From Cytobacillus oceanisediminis (GTDB taxonomy: Bacteria > Bacillota > Bacilli > Bacillales > Cytobacillaceae): a stretch of DNA of 64,000 nt. Shown here in pieces: positions 9,050 through 18,217 of the stretch. The stretch's first letter is position 1. Each line of letters begins with the position of its first letter. The stretch lies in contig NZ_QGTW01000001.1 of assembly GCF_003182355.1 (NCBI RefSeq), positions 1 through 64,000 on the forward strand. The letters are read 5' to 3'. The translations under genes and the position numbers were made by a program. Below the pieces are notes generated by a model, which was not told the origin of the DNA, ran no database searches, and saw only the letters and a list, made by a program, of their open reading frames with translations.

Positions 9050-10239
9050 TAATGCTTCATTTTCATATAAAAATCTTTTAAAAAGTCTACATAAATATCA
9101 TCGCGTACAAGCCATGCCATATATTTTCTTTTAAGAAAATTTTCAGCAGCTTGAAAATCCTCAAAGGGTTCCTGAATAGCCTTTCCATTCATCTCAAGAA
9201 TCCATTTGTTCTCGTTCTTTGCAAAAATGAATAACTTATCGCCCTTTTTATTTTCGTACAGAGCGCCTTGGAGTGAATTTTTATTGTTATATCTATTCTT
9301 GAATGCATCCTGCCTCATGGGATCCAACGGGAATATATCATTGACGAATAGCTGAAAAGCTTCCTTGCCCATAGAGCATCCGGATGCTTTTGCATGTCCC
9401 CCTCCTCCAAACTGGCCGGCAATGGCTGAAACATCCACATGGTCATGAATTGTTCTGAAACTGATTTTTTTGCCGCCAAGGTTTAATATAGCGATATAAT
9501 CCAAATGCGGGTTGTCCTTCCCCAGTTCGTTTCCCAGCTCAGAATGATACGATTCTGCATGGACAATCCCCGCACAATAATCACCGATAAAGGTTTGGAC
9601 AATTTCCCGCTTTTTCCTTCTTACGTATCGTTCAATTTTTTCTTCTTCCATCTCGAGCAGCTTCTGTTCAAAATCATCAAATTCAAAATGCTCGGAGTTT
9701 AAAATCCGTTCTGTCATTTTTTCTTCAAATTCATCGATCGATACCATAAAAAATAAATCATTGAGATTTTTAGCTTTGATATTTTCGTTTTGGTCCCATT
9801 CCCAAGTATCATACTGGCGGACAAGTTCAACAAATTCATCAAGCGCCTGTGATTGCTTAATAAGCTCATGATCCAGCAGATATTCATAAAGTAAAGAAGT
9901 GGCAGCTGTTAGCCTTCCATCTTCATAATTAACCTTCACTCTTCCCCAGCTGTATTCATTAAAATGCAAAGCTGTTTTATGATGGTCGATTAATCTAACC
10001 TTCCCGCCGCTTTTTGCAAGATCATCAAGCCTAATCGTATTCTCCTCATTCACAGATAAGTCCGTGATAAAAAGAAAGTCATCCTTCAGTTTTTTTTCTT
10101 GTTCAAAAAGCCTTTCGATTTGGTGGTCCAACCCCATGACGGAGTTGTATCGGACCTCCACTTCTTTTCCGAAAGCAATTTTGGCAACAATGCCGCAGCC
10201 GACCCCATCCAGGTCATTATGTGTATACAGCCTGTACAA
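9049..10239 (-). CDS. nrnB: DHH-family oligoribonuclease NrnB
   Basis: This 396-residue cytosolic phosphoesterase belongs to the DHH/DHHA1 family. It opens with the metal motif THNDLDGVGCG, has the name-giving RLIDHHKTA at about residues 83-91, and carries GGGGHAKASGC in the DHHA1 RNA-binding part. The length and the N-terminus MYRLYTHNDLDGVG match B. subtilis YngD (NrnB), which degrades very short RNAs to mononucleotides. It is a single-gene unit with its own terminator; no operon partner is visible. Confidence 0.85.
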   Translation of the reverse strand: MYRLYTHNDLDGVGCGIVAKIAFGKEVEVRYNSVMGLDHQIERLFEQEKKLKDDFLFITDLSVNEENTIRLDDLAKSGGKVRLIDHHKTALHFNEYSWGRVKVNYEDGRLTAATSLLYEYLLDHELIKQSQALDEFVELVRQYDTWEWDQNENIKAKNLNDLFFMVSIDEFEEKMTERILNSEHFEFDDFEQKLLEMEEEKIERYVRRKKREIVQTFIGDYCAGIVHAESYHSELGNELGKDNPHLDYIAILNLGGKKISFRTIHDHVDVSAIAGQFGGGGHAKASGCSMGKEAFQLFVNDIFPLDPMRQDAFKNRYNNKNSLQGALYENKKGDKLFIFAKNENKWILEMNGKAIQEPFEDFQAAENFLKRKYMAWLVRDDIYVDFLKDFYMKMKH

Positions 10240-10327
10240 AAAGCATCACCTGCTATCATTAGACTCTTTAAATATTATTTACAATATCCTTTACTAGTTT
10301 GGTTGTATAGTGAAATTCTATGCGAAA

Positions 10328-10351
10328 AATCCCCGCTTTATAAGCGGGGAC
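10328..10351 (-). terminator. terminator of the hut operon
   Basis: CCCCGCTT (10331-10338) and AAGCGGGG (10342-10349) form an 8-bp stem, followed on the minus strand by ATTTTTC. It lies eight bases past the last gene of the hut cluster. Confidence 0.8.
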
Positions 10352-10358
10352 TAAGGTA

Positions 10359-11705
10359 TTAAAACAGTAAAAATGCAATTGGAGATGCAAGTAATATCGT
10401 TAAAATTGTTCTCTCCACCCAGATGGCAAGCAGCTGTGGAATAGAAATTGGAATATCCGTTGATAAAATGCAAGGCACAAGCGCTGAGAAAAAGATAATC
10501 GCTGAAACAGAAACGACACCGATAACGAATTTAGTAACCAACGCTGCTTCCGCTACAAGAAGGGCTGGCAAAAACATTTCCGCTATGCCTACTGCACTTG
10601 CTTTTGCTGCTAATAATGGCTCTGGAAGCTGCACAAGTGCAGTAAAAGGATAAAAGATATAACCAATCCAGTCAAAAACAGGTGTAAATTCAGCGAGTAC
10701 TAAGCCCAGCAATCCAACGGACATGATGGATGGCAAAATGGACATGGTCATGACTAACCCATCTTTTAAATTAATACTGATATTTTTCCATAGTGCCGGT
10801 GAATGCTCCGCTGTATCCATCGCTTCCTTCCAGGCTGCTTGTAAGCGGCTTCCTGAGAAGGATTCCTTCGGTGGTTCCTTGCCATCGTAATAATCTTCGC
10901 TCATGGATCGCAAAGGCCAGATTCGGACTGTGATTGCTGTAACAATAAAGGTTATAGCTAATGTGGTCCAGAAATACGTGTTCCAGATTTCCATCAATCC
11001 AAGTGTTTTGGCAACGACAATCATAAAGGTAGCCGATACAGTTGAAAAGCCTGTCGCAATAATGGCAGCTTCCTTTATACTGTATTTCCCTTCTTTAAAT
11101 ACTCGATTCGTTATTAAAAGCCCGATGGAATAGCTGCCGACAAAGGAAGCGACAGCATCAATGGCAGATCGTCCCGGTGTCTTCCAAATCGGCTTCATGA
11201 CAGGCTGCAGCAATACGCCGATAAACTCTAGCAAGCCATAACCTACAAGCAATGCCAGGAATACTGATCCAATCGGAACAAGCAAGCCGACAGATATGAC
11301 CAGTTTTTCAAACAGGAAAGGTCCCATGCTTGGATCGAATAGCCATTCAGGACCGAACCTGAAAACGATCATAACAGCAACTGCCAACCCGATGATTTTA
11401 AAAATGGAAAAGATCGTATTCACTTTATCTTTGTTCCACGTTTTTGTGTAGAAAGGATAGATTGCGCCCATCAGAATAACAAGCAAGGCGTAATAAGGGA
11501 CTAGTGCAGGTACGGCGGTTTGGATAGCTGTTACAATATGATCCAGCATGATGGAGGATTTCTCATTCATGGTGACGGGGATAAAAAACATAAAAATGCC
11601 AATTGCACTGAAAAGAAAGAACTTCACCATATTTTTTGAAGTAGAGTTTGGACTGCTTACATGCGGCCGATGTGGTGATGGATTAATCATCGTTTCTTTT
11701 TCCAT
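10359..11705 (-). CDS. YjiH family / nucleoside-recognition-domain membrane protein
   Basis: This 448-residue integral membrane protein has about nine to eleven hydrophobic helices and two gate-like domains of the nucleoside-recognition type, with VGSYSIGLLITNRVFKEGKY and FSTVSATFMIVVAKTLG. It follows hutG by about 50 bases on the same strand and ends at the operon terminator, so it is likely made together with the histidine-degradation enzymes. A role in uptake of histidine, urocanate or a product is an inference from position; the family has no firm substrate. ATG 11705 follows GGGGG. Confidence 0.75.
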   Translation of the reverse strand: MEKETMINPSPHRPHVSSPNSTSKNMVKFFLFSAIGIFMFFIPVTMNEKSSIMLDHIVTAIQTAVPALVPYYALLVILMGAIYPFYTKTWNKDKVNTIFSIFKIIGLAVAVMIVFRFGPEWLFDPSMGPFLFEKLVISVGLLVPIGSVFLALLVGYGLLEFIGVLLQPVMKPIWKTPGRSAIDAVASFVGSYSIGLLITNRVFKEGKYSIKEAAIIATGFSTVSATFMIVVAKTLGLMEIWNTYFWTTLAITFIVTAITVRIWPLRSMSEDYYDGKEPPKESFSGSRLQAAWKEAMDTAEHSPALWKNISINLKDGLVMTMSILPSIMSVGLLGLVLAEFTPVFDWIGYIFYPFTALVQLPEPLLAAKASAVGIAEMFLPALLVAEAALVTKFVIGVVSVSAIIFFSALVPCILSTDIPISIPQLLAIWVERTILTILLASPIAFLLF

Positions 11706-11753
11706 TCTCTTTCCCCCTTAATATATAGTAAGGAGCAAAAATGCCCCTCACTA

Positions 11754-12731
11754 TTATCTATTCATTAAAGCTGTCAAAAAGGTTAAAAATGTGTAGGTGC
11801 CGGCCTTTACAGTTGGCTGCGCCTGATGGTCCCTGGTTGGGTCAAGGCAAACAATATCCATTGCAGCTGTTTTGGGAGAAAGACCAGCAGAATAGACAGC
11901 ATCGAAAAGTTCATCTGTCCTCATCCCTCCTGGTGTTGAGGCAGGCACACCAGGAGCAAAGCCGATATCCAAGACATCCATGTCGATTGTGACATAGATG
12001 GTGTCTACCTTTTTCTCCAACTGCAAAAGGGCTTCTTTAACCGTTTCGGCTAACCCCTGTTTTCTCGCATCCTTCAATGTAATGCAATTGACTTTATGCT
12101 CACGGGCATATTGGATGAGCGACTGGCCATTAAAGAAGCCATGGAGTCCAATATTGTAAACATTTTCACCTTTGATCACCCCATTCTGAATCAAGTTGCG
12201 GATGGGCGTGCCATTAGTCGGCCCGTGGTCATCAAGGCTCCGTAAATCGAGGTGTGTATCAAACTGGAGAATCCCAATCTCTTTATCAGGTTCCAGTTCA
12301 TTCAGGCCGCTTACAAGCATCGCAGTGATTGAGTGATCCCCTCCGATTGCAATTGGAAAGGAATTAGGGAACTGCTTTCTGACATCTTTTATTGTTTGTT
12401 TTATATTGGAATGGCATTGCGGGATGTCGGTAAAATGCATTTTTACATCGCCAAGGTCTGCTACTTTCAGCTGCTGAAGATCTTTTTCAAAATCTAGATT
12501 ATAAGTGGAAAAACCTTTCCATGAACGGCGGAAGGCCTCTGGAAACTCTGAAGCTCCCGAGGCGCTAATGGATGACCGGGAAAGCGGGACGCCGAAGATA
12601 ACGGCATCCCAGTTTTTTTTGTTGAATTCCTCTTCGCTTTGCAGCTGCCGGATCCATTCATGGACCTTGACATCTGTTCCTAACTCAGTACGCGGCCAAA
12701 AGAAACCTGAAGGAGTCAGCGTTGGCAGCAT
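11754..12731 (-). CDS. hutG: formimidoylglutamase
   Basis: This 325-residue ureohydrolase splits N-formimidoyl-L-glutamate into glutamate and formamide, the last step of this hut branch. The two-manganese site is readable: GGDHSI, DTHLD (in LQFDTHLDLRS) and DMDVLD. The family signature VPASTPGGM follows. The start overlaps the end of hutI by 16 bases and has AAAGGAGGGAG directly before the ATG, so the two are translationally coupled. The neighbours hutI and hutU make the substrate assignment firmer than sequence alone, since agmatinases share the fold. Confidence 0.9.
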   Translation of the reverse strand: MLPTLTPSGFFWPRTELGTDVKVHEWIRQLQSEEEFNKKNWDAVIFGVPLSRSSISASGASEFPEAFRRSWKGFSTYNLDFEKDLQQLKVADLGDVKMHFTDIPQCHSNIKQTIKDVRKQFPNSFPIAIGGDHSITAMLVSGLNELEPDKEIGILQFDTHLDLRSLDDHGPTNGTPIRNLIQNGVIKGENVYNIGLHGFFNGQSLIQYAREHKVNCITLKDARKQGLAETVKEALLQLEKKVDTIYVTIDMDVLDIGFAPGVPASTPGGMRTDELFDAVYSAGLSPKTAAMDIVCLDPTRDHQAQPTVKAGTYTFLTFLTALMNR

Positions 12732-14002
12732 AGGCTCCCTCCTTTGACGGCAATTTCCCCATTTTTAATGACGATGTCTGTATGGTTCATGCCGTAGTGG
12801 TATTGCATCTGCATATAGTTCGGGACATTAAGCAGCAAGAGATCGGCCTTCTTGCCTTGTTCAATGCTGCCGATTTCTTTTGCGCGGTTGATTGCATGTG
12901 CCGCATTAATAGTAGCCGCTGTTATGGCTTCTGCAGGTGTCAACCCCATATGCATACAAGCAAGGTTCATCATGAATGGCATGGAGCACGTTGGCGAAGA
13001 GCCTGGATTGCAATCCGTTGAAAGGGCTACAGGTACTCCTTTATCAATCATTCTTCTGCCTTTAGCCGCTTCTGCCATTAAGAAGAATGCCGTCCCTGGA
13101 AGAAGCACACCGATAACACCTTTTTCAGCCATCATCTCCATGCCTTTATCAGAAGCTCTTAACAGATGGTCTGCAGAAATGGCACCAACTTCAGCGGCAA
13201 GTTCGGCTCCTTCATAAGGCTCAATTTCATCAGCATGTATTTTGGGTGTTAAACCGAATTTCTTCCCTGCTTCAAGAAGCTTTCTGGACTGTTCCGGAGT
13301 GAACACTCCTCTTTCGCAGAAAATATCATTAAATTCAGCTAGCTTTTCTTCCGCCACTTTTGGCAGCATTTCTTCAATAACCAAATTAATGAAGGCGTCC
13401 GGATTCTCCTTGTATTCGGCTGGAACGGCATGTGCTCCCATAAAGGTACGGACAACATCTACCGGGTGAAGCTCATCAGCTCTTTTGGCTGCCAGCAGCT
13501 GCTTGTGTTCAGTATCCCAGTCAAGTCCATAACCGCTTTTTGCTTCCACAGTTGTGACTCCGTGTTTAAGAAAGCGATCAAGCCGGATCAGGCTCTCTTG
13601 AACCAATTCCTCTTCAGACGCTTTCCTTGTCATTGAGGTTGTGGCATGGATTCCTCCGCCATTATTCATAATTTCCATATAAGTAGCACCGTTCAGGCGC
13701 ATATTGAATTCTTCTTCCCGGCTGCCTGCATAGACAAGATGCGTATGCGGATCGACAAGTCCCGGCAGCAGGATTTTACCCGAAGCATCAATAATTTCAG
13801 CTTCTTCCAGCCTGCTTTGGTATTGGGCTTCGAGATCAGCTGTTTTTCCAGTAGCTTTGATTAAGGCGTCTTCTACCCAAACTGCTCCATCTTCAATGAT
13901 GTGCAGGTCGCTCATTTTTTCTCTTGTCAGCGGCTGCTGGGAGCTTCCTTTTAGGGTAATCACCTGATTCGCATGCTTGATAAAGATAGGTTTTGGGTGC
14001 AT
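12716..14002 (-). CDS. hutI: imidazolonepropionase
   Basis: This 428-residue amidohydrolase opens the ring of imidazolone-propionate to give formimidoylglutamate. Metal and active-site motifs are visible: VDPHTHLVYAGSR, HADEIEPYEGAEL, ADHLLRAS and ALSTDCNPGSSP. ATG 14002 is chosen because AAGGAGG lies upstream and the sequence from MHPKPIFIKHA on fits the family. The frame stays open for 51 more codons upstream to 14155, but those codons lie in an AT-rich spacer with a hairpin and do not look like protein. It forms an operon with hutU upstream and hutG downstream. Confidence 0.9.
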   Translation of the reverse strand: MHPKPIFIKHANQVITLKGSSQQPLTREKMSDLHIIEDGAVWVEDALIKATGKTADLEAQYQSRLEEAEIIDASGKILLPGLVDPHTHLVYAGSREEEFNMRLNGATYMEIMNNGGGIHATTSMTRKASEEELVQESLIRLDRFLKHGVTTVEAKSGYGLDWDTEHKQLLAAKRADELHPVDVVRTFMGAHAVPAEYKENPDAFINLVIEEMLPKVAEEKLAEFNDIFCERGVFTPEQSRKLLEAGKKFGLTPKIHADEIEPYEGAELAAEVGAISADHLLRASDKGMEMMAEKGVIGVLLPGTAFFLMAEAAKGRRMIDKGVPVALSTDCNPGSSPTCSMPFMMNLACMHMGLTPAEAITAATINAAHAINRAKEIGSIEQGKKADLLLLNVPNYMQMQYHYGMNHTDIVIKNGEIAVKGGSLCCQR

Positions 14003-14254
14003 TTTTTGTTCCTCCTTAAAAAATGGAATCTCCAATCCATGTTTTTCCATGGATTGGAGGGTTCCTTTTAGAAGTTTCTTATTGAAATAGGCTGTTTTTT
14101 GATTGATATTCGCAAGTTTCAGCGGTTTCCTTGCTGAATTTTCTGTTTTATTCACTAATTTTAATGATTTGTTTGCAAAATTTAATAATTCTTTGCTAGT
14201 TTTCCAGCTTTATTTGCAAAGTTCACAACTCTATTAAATTTTAGCCGGTAAAAA
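14003..14254 (-). promoter_or_regulatory. hutU-hutI spacer with attenuator-like hairpin
   Basis: The 252-base gap inside the hut operon is long for this genome. It contains a perfect 12-bp inverted repeat, CTCCAATCCATG (14030-14041) and CATGGATTGGAG (14048-14059). In the transcribed (minus) direction the repeat is followed by ATTCCATTTTTTAA and then the hutI ribosome site. That layout fits an intrinsic terminator or attenuator between hutU and hutI. The rest is AT-rich with two similar words, ACTTTGCAAATAAA and ATTTTGCAAACAAA. Which factor acts here is unknown. Confidence 0.5.
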
Positions 14255-15916
14255 CTATTCCATCATTGGAATGTTTACGCCTTTTTCCTTAGCCGTTTTG
14301 ATTGCCAGATCATAGCCTGCATCAACATGGCGGACTATTCCCATTCCCGGGTCAGATGTGAGTACGCGTTCCAGGCGCAGTTCTGCTTCCTTCGTGCCAT
14401 CTGCGACGATAACCATGCCGGCATGAAGGGAATATCCCATTCCTACTCCGCCTCCGTGATGGACGGATACCCAGCTCGCTCCGCCAACTGCATTGATCAG
14501 CGCATTCAGGATTGGCCAATCTGCAACAGCATCACTGCCGTCCTTCATGCCTTCTGTTTCACGGTTTGGAGATGCAACTGAACCGGAATCAAGGTGATCA
14601 CGTCCGATGACGATTGGCGCTTTAAGTTCACCTTTAGCAACCATATCATTGATGATTCTTCCGAATTTGGCGCGTTCTCCATATCCAAGCCAGCAAATTC
14701 TTGATGGCAGCCCTTGGAATTGAATTTTTTCCTGAGCCATCTTAATCCATTTACAAAGGTGCTCATTGTCAGCGAATTCACGCAGGATCACTTCGTCAGT
14801 TTTATAAATATCTTCAGGATCGCCGGATAATGCTACCCAGCGGAAAGGTCCTTTGCCTTCGCAGAACAATGGACGGATATAAGCTGGTACGAAACCAGGG
14901 AAATCGAAGGCATTTTCAACGCCCTCATCTTTGGCAACCTGGCGGATATTGTTGCCATAATCAAACGTGATTGCACCCTTTTTCTGCATGTCAAGCATCG
15001 CCTGAACATGGACTGCCATGCTTGCTTTGGATTTTTTTACATATTCAGCCGCATTCTCTTTTCTTAAAGCTGCAGCATCTTCCAGTTTGTAACCAACAGG
15101 AACATAACCATTTAATGGGTCATGTGCAGAGGTCTGGTCAGTGAGAACATCGGGAATGAAGTTCATCTCAAGCATTTTTGGCAGGATTTCTGCTGCGTTG
15201 CCCAGTAGTCCGATTGAAAGCGGACGGCCTTCCAGCTTTGCTTCTTTTGCCAGTGCAATAGCTTCTTCAATTGTATGGACCTTTGTATCCAAATATTTTG
15301 TTTCAAGTCTGCGGTCAATACGGTGCTCATCTACATCGATGGCAATGCAGACACCATCATTCATTGTAACTGCTAGTGGCTGGGCCCCGCCCATTCCTCC
15401 AAGGCCTGCAGTTAAAGTAATGGTTTGCTTTAATGAACCGGAAAAATGCTGTCTTCCCAATTCCGCGAAAGTCTCATAGGTTCCCTGGACAATCCCCTGG
15501 CTTCCGATGTAGATCCAGCTTCCAGCAGTCATCTGGCCATACATCATAAGGCCCTTCTTATCAAGTTCATGAAATGTATCCCAGTTAGCCCAGGCAGGTA
15601 CAAGATTCGAATTGGCGATTAGTACCTTTGGTGCATCCTTATGTGACTTGAATACAGCAACCGGTTTACCTGATTGGACAAGCAGGGTTTCATCATCTTC
15701 AAGCTCATGCAGTGTTTTTACAATGGCGTCATAGCAATCCCAATTGCGTGCAGCCTTGCCAATACCGCCGTATACGACAAGCTCTTCTGGAATTTCTGCT
15801 ACTTCTTTATCTAGATTGTTCATTAGCATCCTTAGTGCTGCTTCCTGGATCCAGCCCTTTGCATGCAATTCGCTGCCATGATAATTTTTAACTTCTCTTT
15901 TTGTTTCCGCTTTCAT
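14255..15916 (-). CDS. hutU: urocanate hydratase
   Basis: This 553-residue NAD-dependent urocanase converts urocanate to imidazolone-propionate. Conserved segments include [19 protein letters not shown] near the N-terminus, [19 protein letters not shown] (nucleotide site), the conserved IGNAAE-like [29 protein letters not shown] and [19 protein letters not shown]. Length equals that of the B. subtilis enzyme. It is the first gene of the cluster hutU-hutI-hutG-yjiH and has GGAGGG before the ATG. The ammonia-lyase HutH that makes its substrate is not encoded within this window. Confidence 0.95.
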   Translation of the reverse strand: MKAETKREVKNYHGSELHAKGWIQEAALRMLMNNLDKEVAEIPEELVVYGGIGKAARNWDCYDAIVKTLHELEDDETLLVQSGKPVAVFKSHKDAPKVLIANSNLVPAWANWDTFHELDKKGLMMYGQMTAGSWIYIGSQGIVQGTYETFAELGRQHFSGSLKQTITLTAGLGGMGGAQPLAVTMNDGVCIAIDVDEHRIDRRLETKYLDTKVHTIEEAIALAKEAKLEGRPLSIGLLGNAAEILPKMLEMNFIPDVLTDQTSAHDPLNGYVPVGYKLEDAAALRKENAAEYVKKSKASMAVHVQAMLDMQKKGAITFDYGNNIRQVAKDEGVENAFDFPGFVPAYIRPLFCEGKGPFRWVALSGDPEDIYKTDEVILREFADNEHLCKWIKMAQEKIQFQGLPSRICWLGYGERAKFGRIINDMVAKGELKAPIVIGRDHLDSGSVASPNRETEGMKDGSDAVADWPILNALINAVGGASWVSVHHGGGVGMGYSLHAGMVIVADGTKEAELRLERVLTSDPGMGIVRHVDAGYDLAIKTAKEKGVNIPMME

Positions 15917-15939
15917 ATCGATCCCTCCAATATTATCTA

Positions 15940-15968
15940 TATATAAATTGTAGAACGTTAAGTGTCAG
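15940..15968 (-). promoter_or_regulatory. candidate sigma-A promoter of hutU
   Basis: On the minus strand, CTGACA (complement of 15963-15968) and TATATA (complement of 15940-15945) are separated by 17 bases, about 25 bases upstream of the hutU ATG. No clear CcpA or CodY site was recognised. The promoter was found by eye only. Confidence 0.45.
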
Positions 15969-16075
15969 AAAAGTATAATAATAACATTTGATTAATTGTG
16001 TTTTTATTAGTTTTTTTGCTGGTAATACTAGAATTTTTGTAAAAATATTTGTTGTTTTATAATTTTAGTCTATAA

Positions 16076-16102
16076 AAATAGCCCCCGTTTAGACGGAGGC
16101 TT
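16076..16102 (-). terminator. terminator of the AraC-type regulator gene
   Basis: GCCCCCGT and ACGGAGGC (16081-16100) form a stem with one mismatch that includes the stop codon region. TATTTTTAT follows on the minus strand. It separates the regulator from hutU. Confidence 0.7.
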
Positions 16103-17573
16103 TCTGCATTCTTTTTCTAAATTGGTTCGGGGGCATTCCCTTTAATTTGCTGAAAACTTTATTGAAATATTGCTGGTTGCTGAAACCGCAAACAGATGCG
16201 ATCTCCTTTATGCTCATATCCGATTCCAGCAGCAGCTTGGCTGATTGCCGGATTCTAGTTTCATTCAGGAGTTCACGAAATGATTTTCCGCATTTTTTTG
16301 CCAATATGGAGCTAATATAGTTTGCATTTCGATCAGCATATTCAGCTGCTTTTTCAAGACTGACAGCTGGGTCCCAATAATTCGTTTCAAGGAAAAATAG
16401 TATTCGCTCCGTCAAGTCCAGCTTTAGCTTTTTATCTGAGCGAATTGTTTCAAATATAAATGAAATAAAACGGATCATTTCTTTAATGATCCGGTAAATC
16501 AAGGGTGAATACAGGATGGTCTGAAATAAACATAGATATTCTTTTTCGATATTTTCGCCTGATAGCCTGAATGTCTTCATATGCCTGCGGATTTGAGCCA
16601 ATATGCTTGTCAGCCTGATCCTGATTAGTCCTGGATCGGGATAGGGCTCAGCCAAAATAAGAAACTCTTGATGAAACCAAGCCTTAATACCTTCTATATC
16701 GGATTGGTTTAGGAAATCAATCCAGGTGCTTTGCTCGTCCGGTGTTAAAAAAGGGTCAATAGAAAGCCACTTTGGAAGTGAATTTCCTTCTAGGACCTGA
16801 TTAAAGCCTGCATAAAATGTTAATTCCATTAGCTTTCGGTTTGCAAGATAATGGCTCCTGATTGTGCTGTTTCCCTCTTGCCCGGTATAAATGCTTATGG
16901 CAATTTGGACAGTTGATGTTTCCTGCCAGTCCCGCATGAAGCGGATACATTCTTCTTTCCACGCAAAGCTGGTTTGTTCGGCAACAAGAAAAACCATATC
17001 ACTCAAAATAAAAGAACGGACTGCTTTTTGAAAAGAATAGCTCTTTAGAAAAGAATATAGTTTTGGAAGTTCACTTGGATTCTCTGCTTTAATGCCAATC
17101 GTAAGAAAGGATTTGGCAGAAGCAGGGCTCTCTAAAAATAGATCCTGGTAATGGCAGCCTTCTTCAGCCCCCATCTTTGGTTTCTGTTCAGAAAATCGCC
17201 CATTCAGCTGGGCCAGCCTGTGGATCTTTCTGGCCGACTTAAGCAGAGTATCTGCCGAGATAGGTTTTAAAATTAAATCCGATACACCCAAATCGATTGC
17301 TCTTTTTGCCTGTGAGAAGGTTGCTTCTATTGTAAGGGCAATCAGATCAGGACGAATAATTTGAATGGTTTTTATAAAAGAGCCGTAACTGCTTTCATCT
17401 ATCATGTCAAGCTCGAGAATCAAGAGATCGGGCTGAAATGATTCGAGTTTCTCAATCATTTCTGCTTCATTTTCGGCTGTATCCACCTGCCACGCAGGCA
17501 TGGATGATCTTAAAAGCCATTCGATGCCTTTTGTATCATACTCATCCCGATTGGCCACAAGTACCTTGTACAT
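16089..17573 (-). CDS. YesN-type regulator with degenerate receiver and AraC-type DNA-binding domain
   Basis: The 494-residue protein has a receiver-like domain (1-120), a middle region and two helix-turn-helix motifs at the C-terminus (about 395-490; SIKEIASVCGFSNQQYFNKV is typical of AraC). In the receiver the usual Asp-Asp pair is Asn8-Arg9 and the phospho-acceptor position 54 is Glu; only Lys103 of the active site is kept. It therefore probably does not respond to phosphorylation. No sensor kinase is adjacent. It lies 172 bases upstream of hutU on the same strand and could control hut, but that is only positional. ATG 17573 has AAGGATG upstream. Confidence 0.82.
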   Translation of the reverse strand: MYKVLVANRDEYDTKGIEWLLRSSMPAWQVDTAENEAEMIEKLESFQPDLLILELDMIDESSYGSFIKTIQIIRPDLIALTIEATFSQAKRAIDLGVSDLILKPISADTLLKSARKIHRLAQLNGRFSEQKPKMGAEEGCHYQDLFLESPASAKSFLTIGIKAENPSELPKLYSFLKSYSFQKAVRSFILSDMVFLVAEQTSFAWKEECIRFMRDWQETSTVQIAISIYTGQEGNSTIRSHYLANRKLMELTFYAGFNQVLEGNSLPKWLSIDPFLTPDEQSTWIDFLNQSDIEGIKAWFHQEFLILAEPYPDPGLIRIRLTSILAQIRRHMKTFRLSGENIEKEYLCLFQTILYSPLIYRIIKEMIRFISFIFETIRSDKKLKLDLTERILFFLETNYWDPAVSLEKAAEYADRNANYISSILAKKCGKSFRELLNETRIRQSAKLLLESDMSIKEIASVCGFSNQQYFNKVFSKLKGMPPNQFRKRMQKASV

Positions 17574-17719
17574 GCTGCCACATCCTTTTTTAACTCTATT
17601 ATGAAATAATATTTTAAGGTATGTAAAGAAATAATCAGAAAAATCATTGAAAAATAGACAAGTTCCCATGCCCTTCCTGCATATTATATATGGACAAACA
17701 TTTAGGAAGGAGTTACGCC

Positions 17720-18172
17720 ATGCCTTTTCTTGTTTTGAAAAAAAGGAGCCTCATTGCATTCTTCATAATTTTTATGGTTATTGCCTCGGCATCGGTCTGG
17801 TTTTATACACAATCAAATAGTTTGACAGTATTTAATCAGGCGGATAATGAAACTGTCCGCGAGATTCATATGGTCACCGGTGAATTCAAATCCAAGCTGC
17901 CGGACGGGAAGGAAATAGAGGCGTATCGCTGGGATCCGGGAACCATTTTTCTTGAAAAAGATGAAAAGGTCAATCTTAAGATTCTTGGAGTGAATGGAGA
18001 TGAGCACCCTTACATCATAGAGGGAACCGACTTTAAAGGGATTGTAAAAAAAGGCGAGGAAACGGTTATTCCCCTCCAGTTTGACAAAGAAGGTGTGTAC
18101 CGCTTAGTTTGCCTTACCCACCCGGATAAAGAGAACAGCGGCCCGATGATTGCCTATATAATTGTTGACTAA
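17720..18172 (+). CDS. membrane-anchored cupredoxin-domain protein
   Basis: This 150-residue protein has an N-terminal hydrophobic anchor (about 11-28) and one exported beta-sandwich of cupredoxin type. Putative copper ligands are the His in GDEHPY and Cys, His and Met in VCLTHPDKENSGPM, which gives the order H, C, H, M of type 1 copper sites. It may carry electrons or bind copper at the membrane surface. ATG 17720 is supported by GGAAGGAG upstream; an earlier in-frame ATG at 17690 lacks one. It is divergent from the AraC-type regulator and followed by a terminator. Confidence 0.75.
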   Translation: MPFLVLKKRSLIAFFIIFMVIASASVWFYTQSNSLTVFNQADNETVREIHMVTGEFKSKLPDGKEIEAYRWDPGTIFLEKDEKVNLKILGVNGDEHPYIIEGTDFKGIVKKGEETVIPLQFDKEGVYRLVCLTHPDKENSGPMIAYIIVD

Positions 18173-18186
18173 AGCGGCAAAAGAAA

Positions 18187-18217
18187 AGAAGCACCCGATG
18201 CCCGGGTGCTTCTTTTT
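18187..18217. terminator. bidirectional terminator
   Basis: AGAAGCACCCG and CGGGTGCTTCT (about 18188-18212) pair perfectly and are followed by six T. It separates the cupredoxin gene from the convergent LysM-CAP gene. Confidence 0.85.

Noticed and set aside
14003..14155. N-terminal extension of HutI by 51 codons
   Set aside because: The stretch is AT-rich, contains a strong hairpin and sits upstream of an AAGGAGG-ATG that fits the family start.
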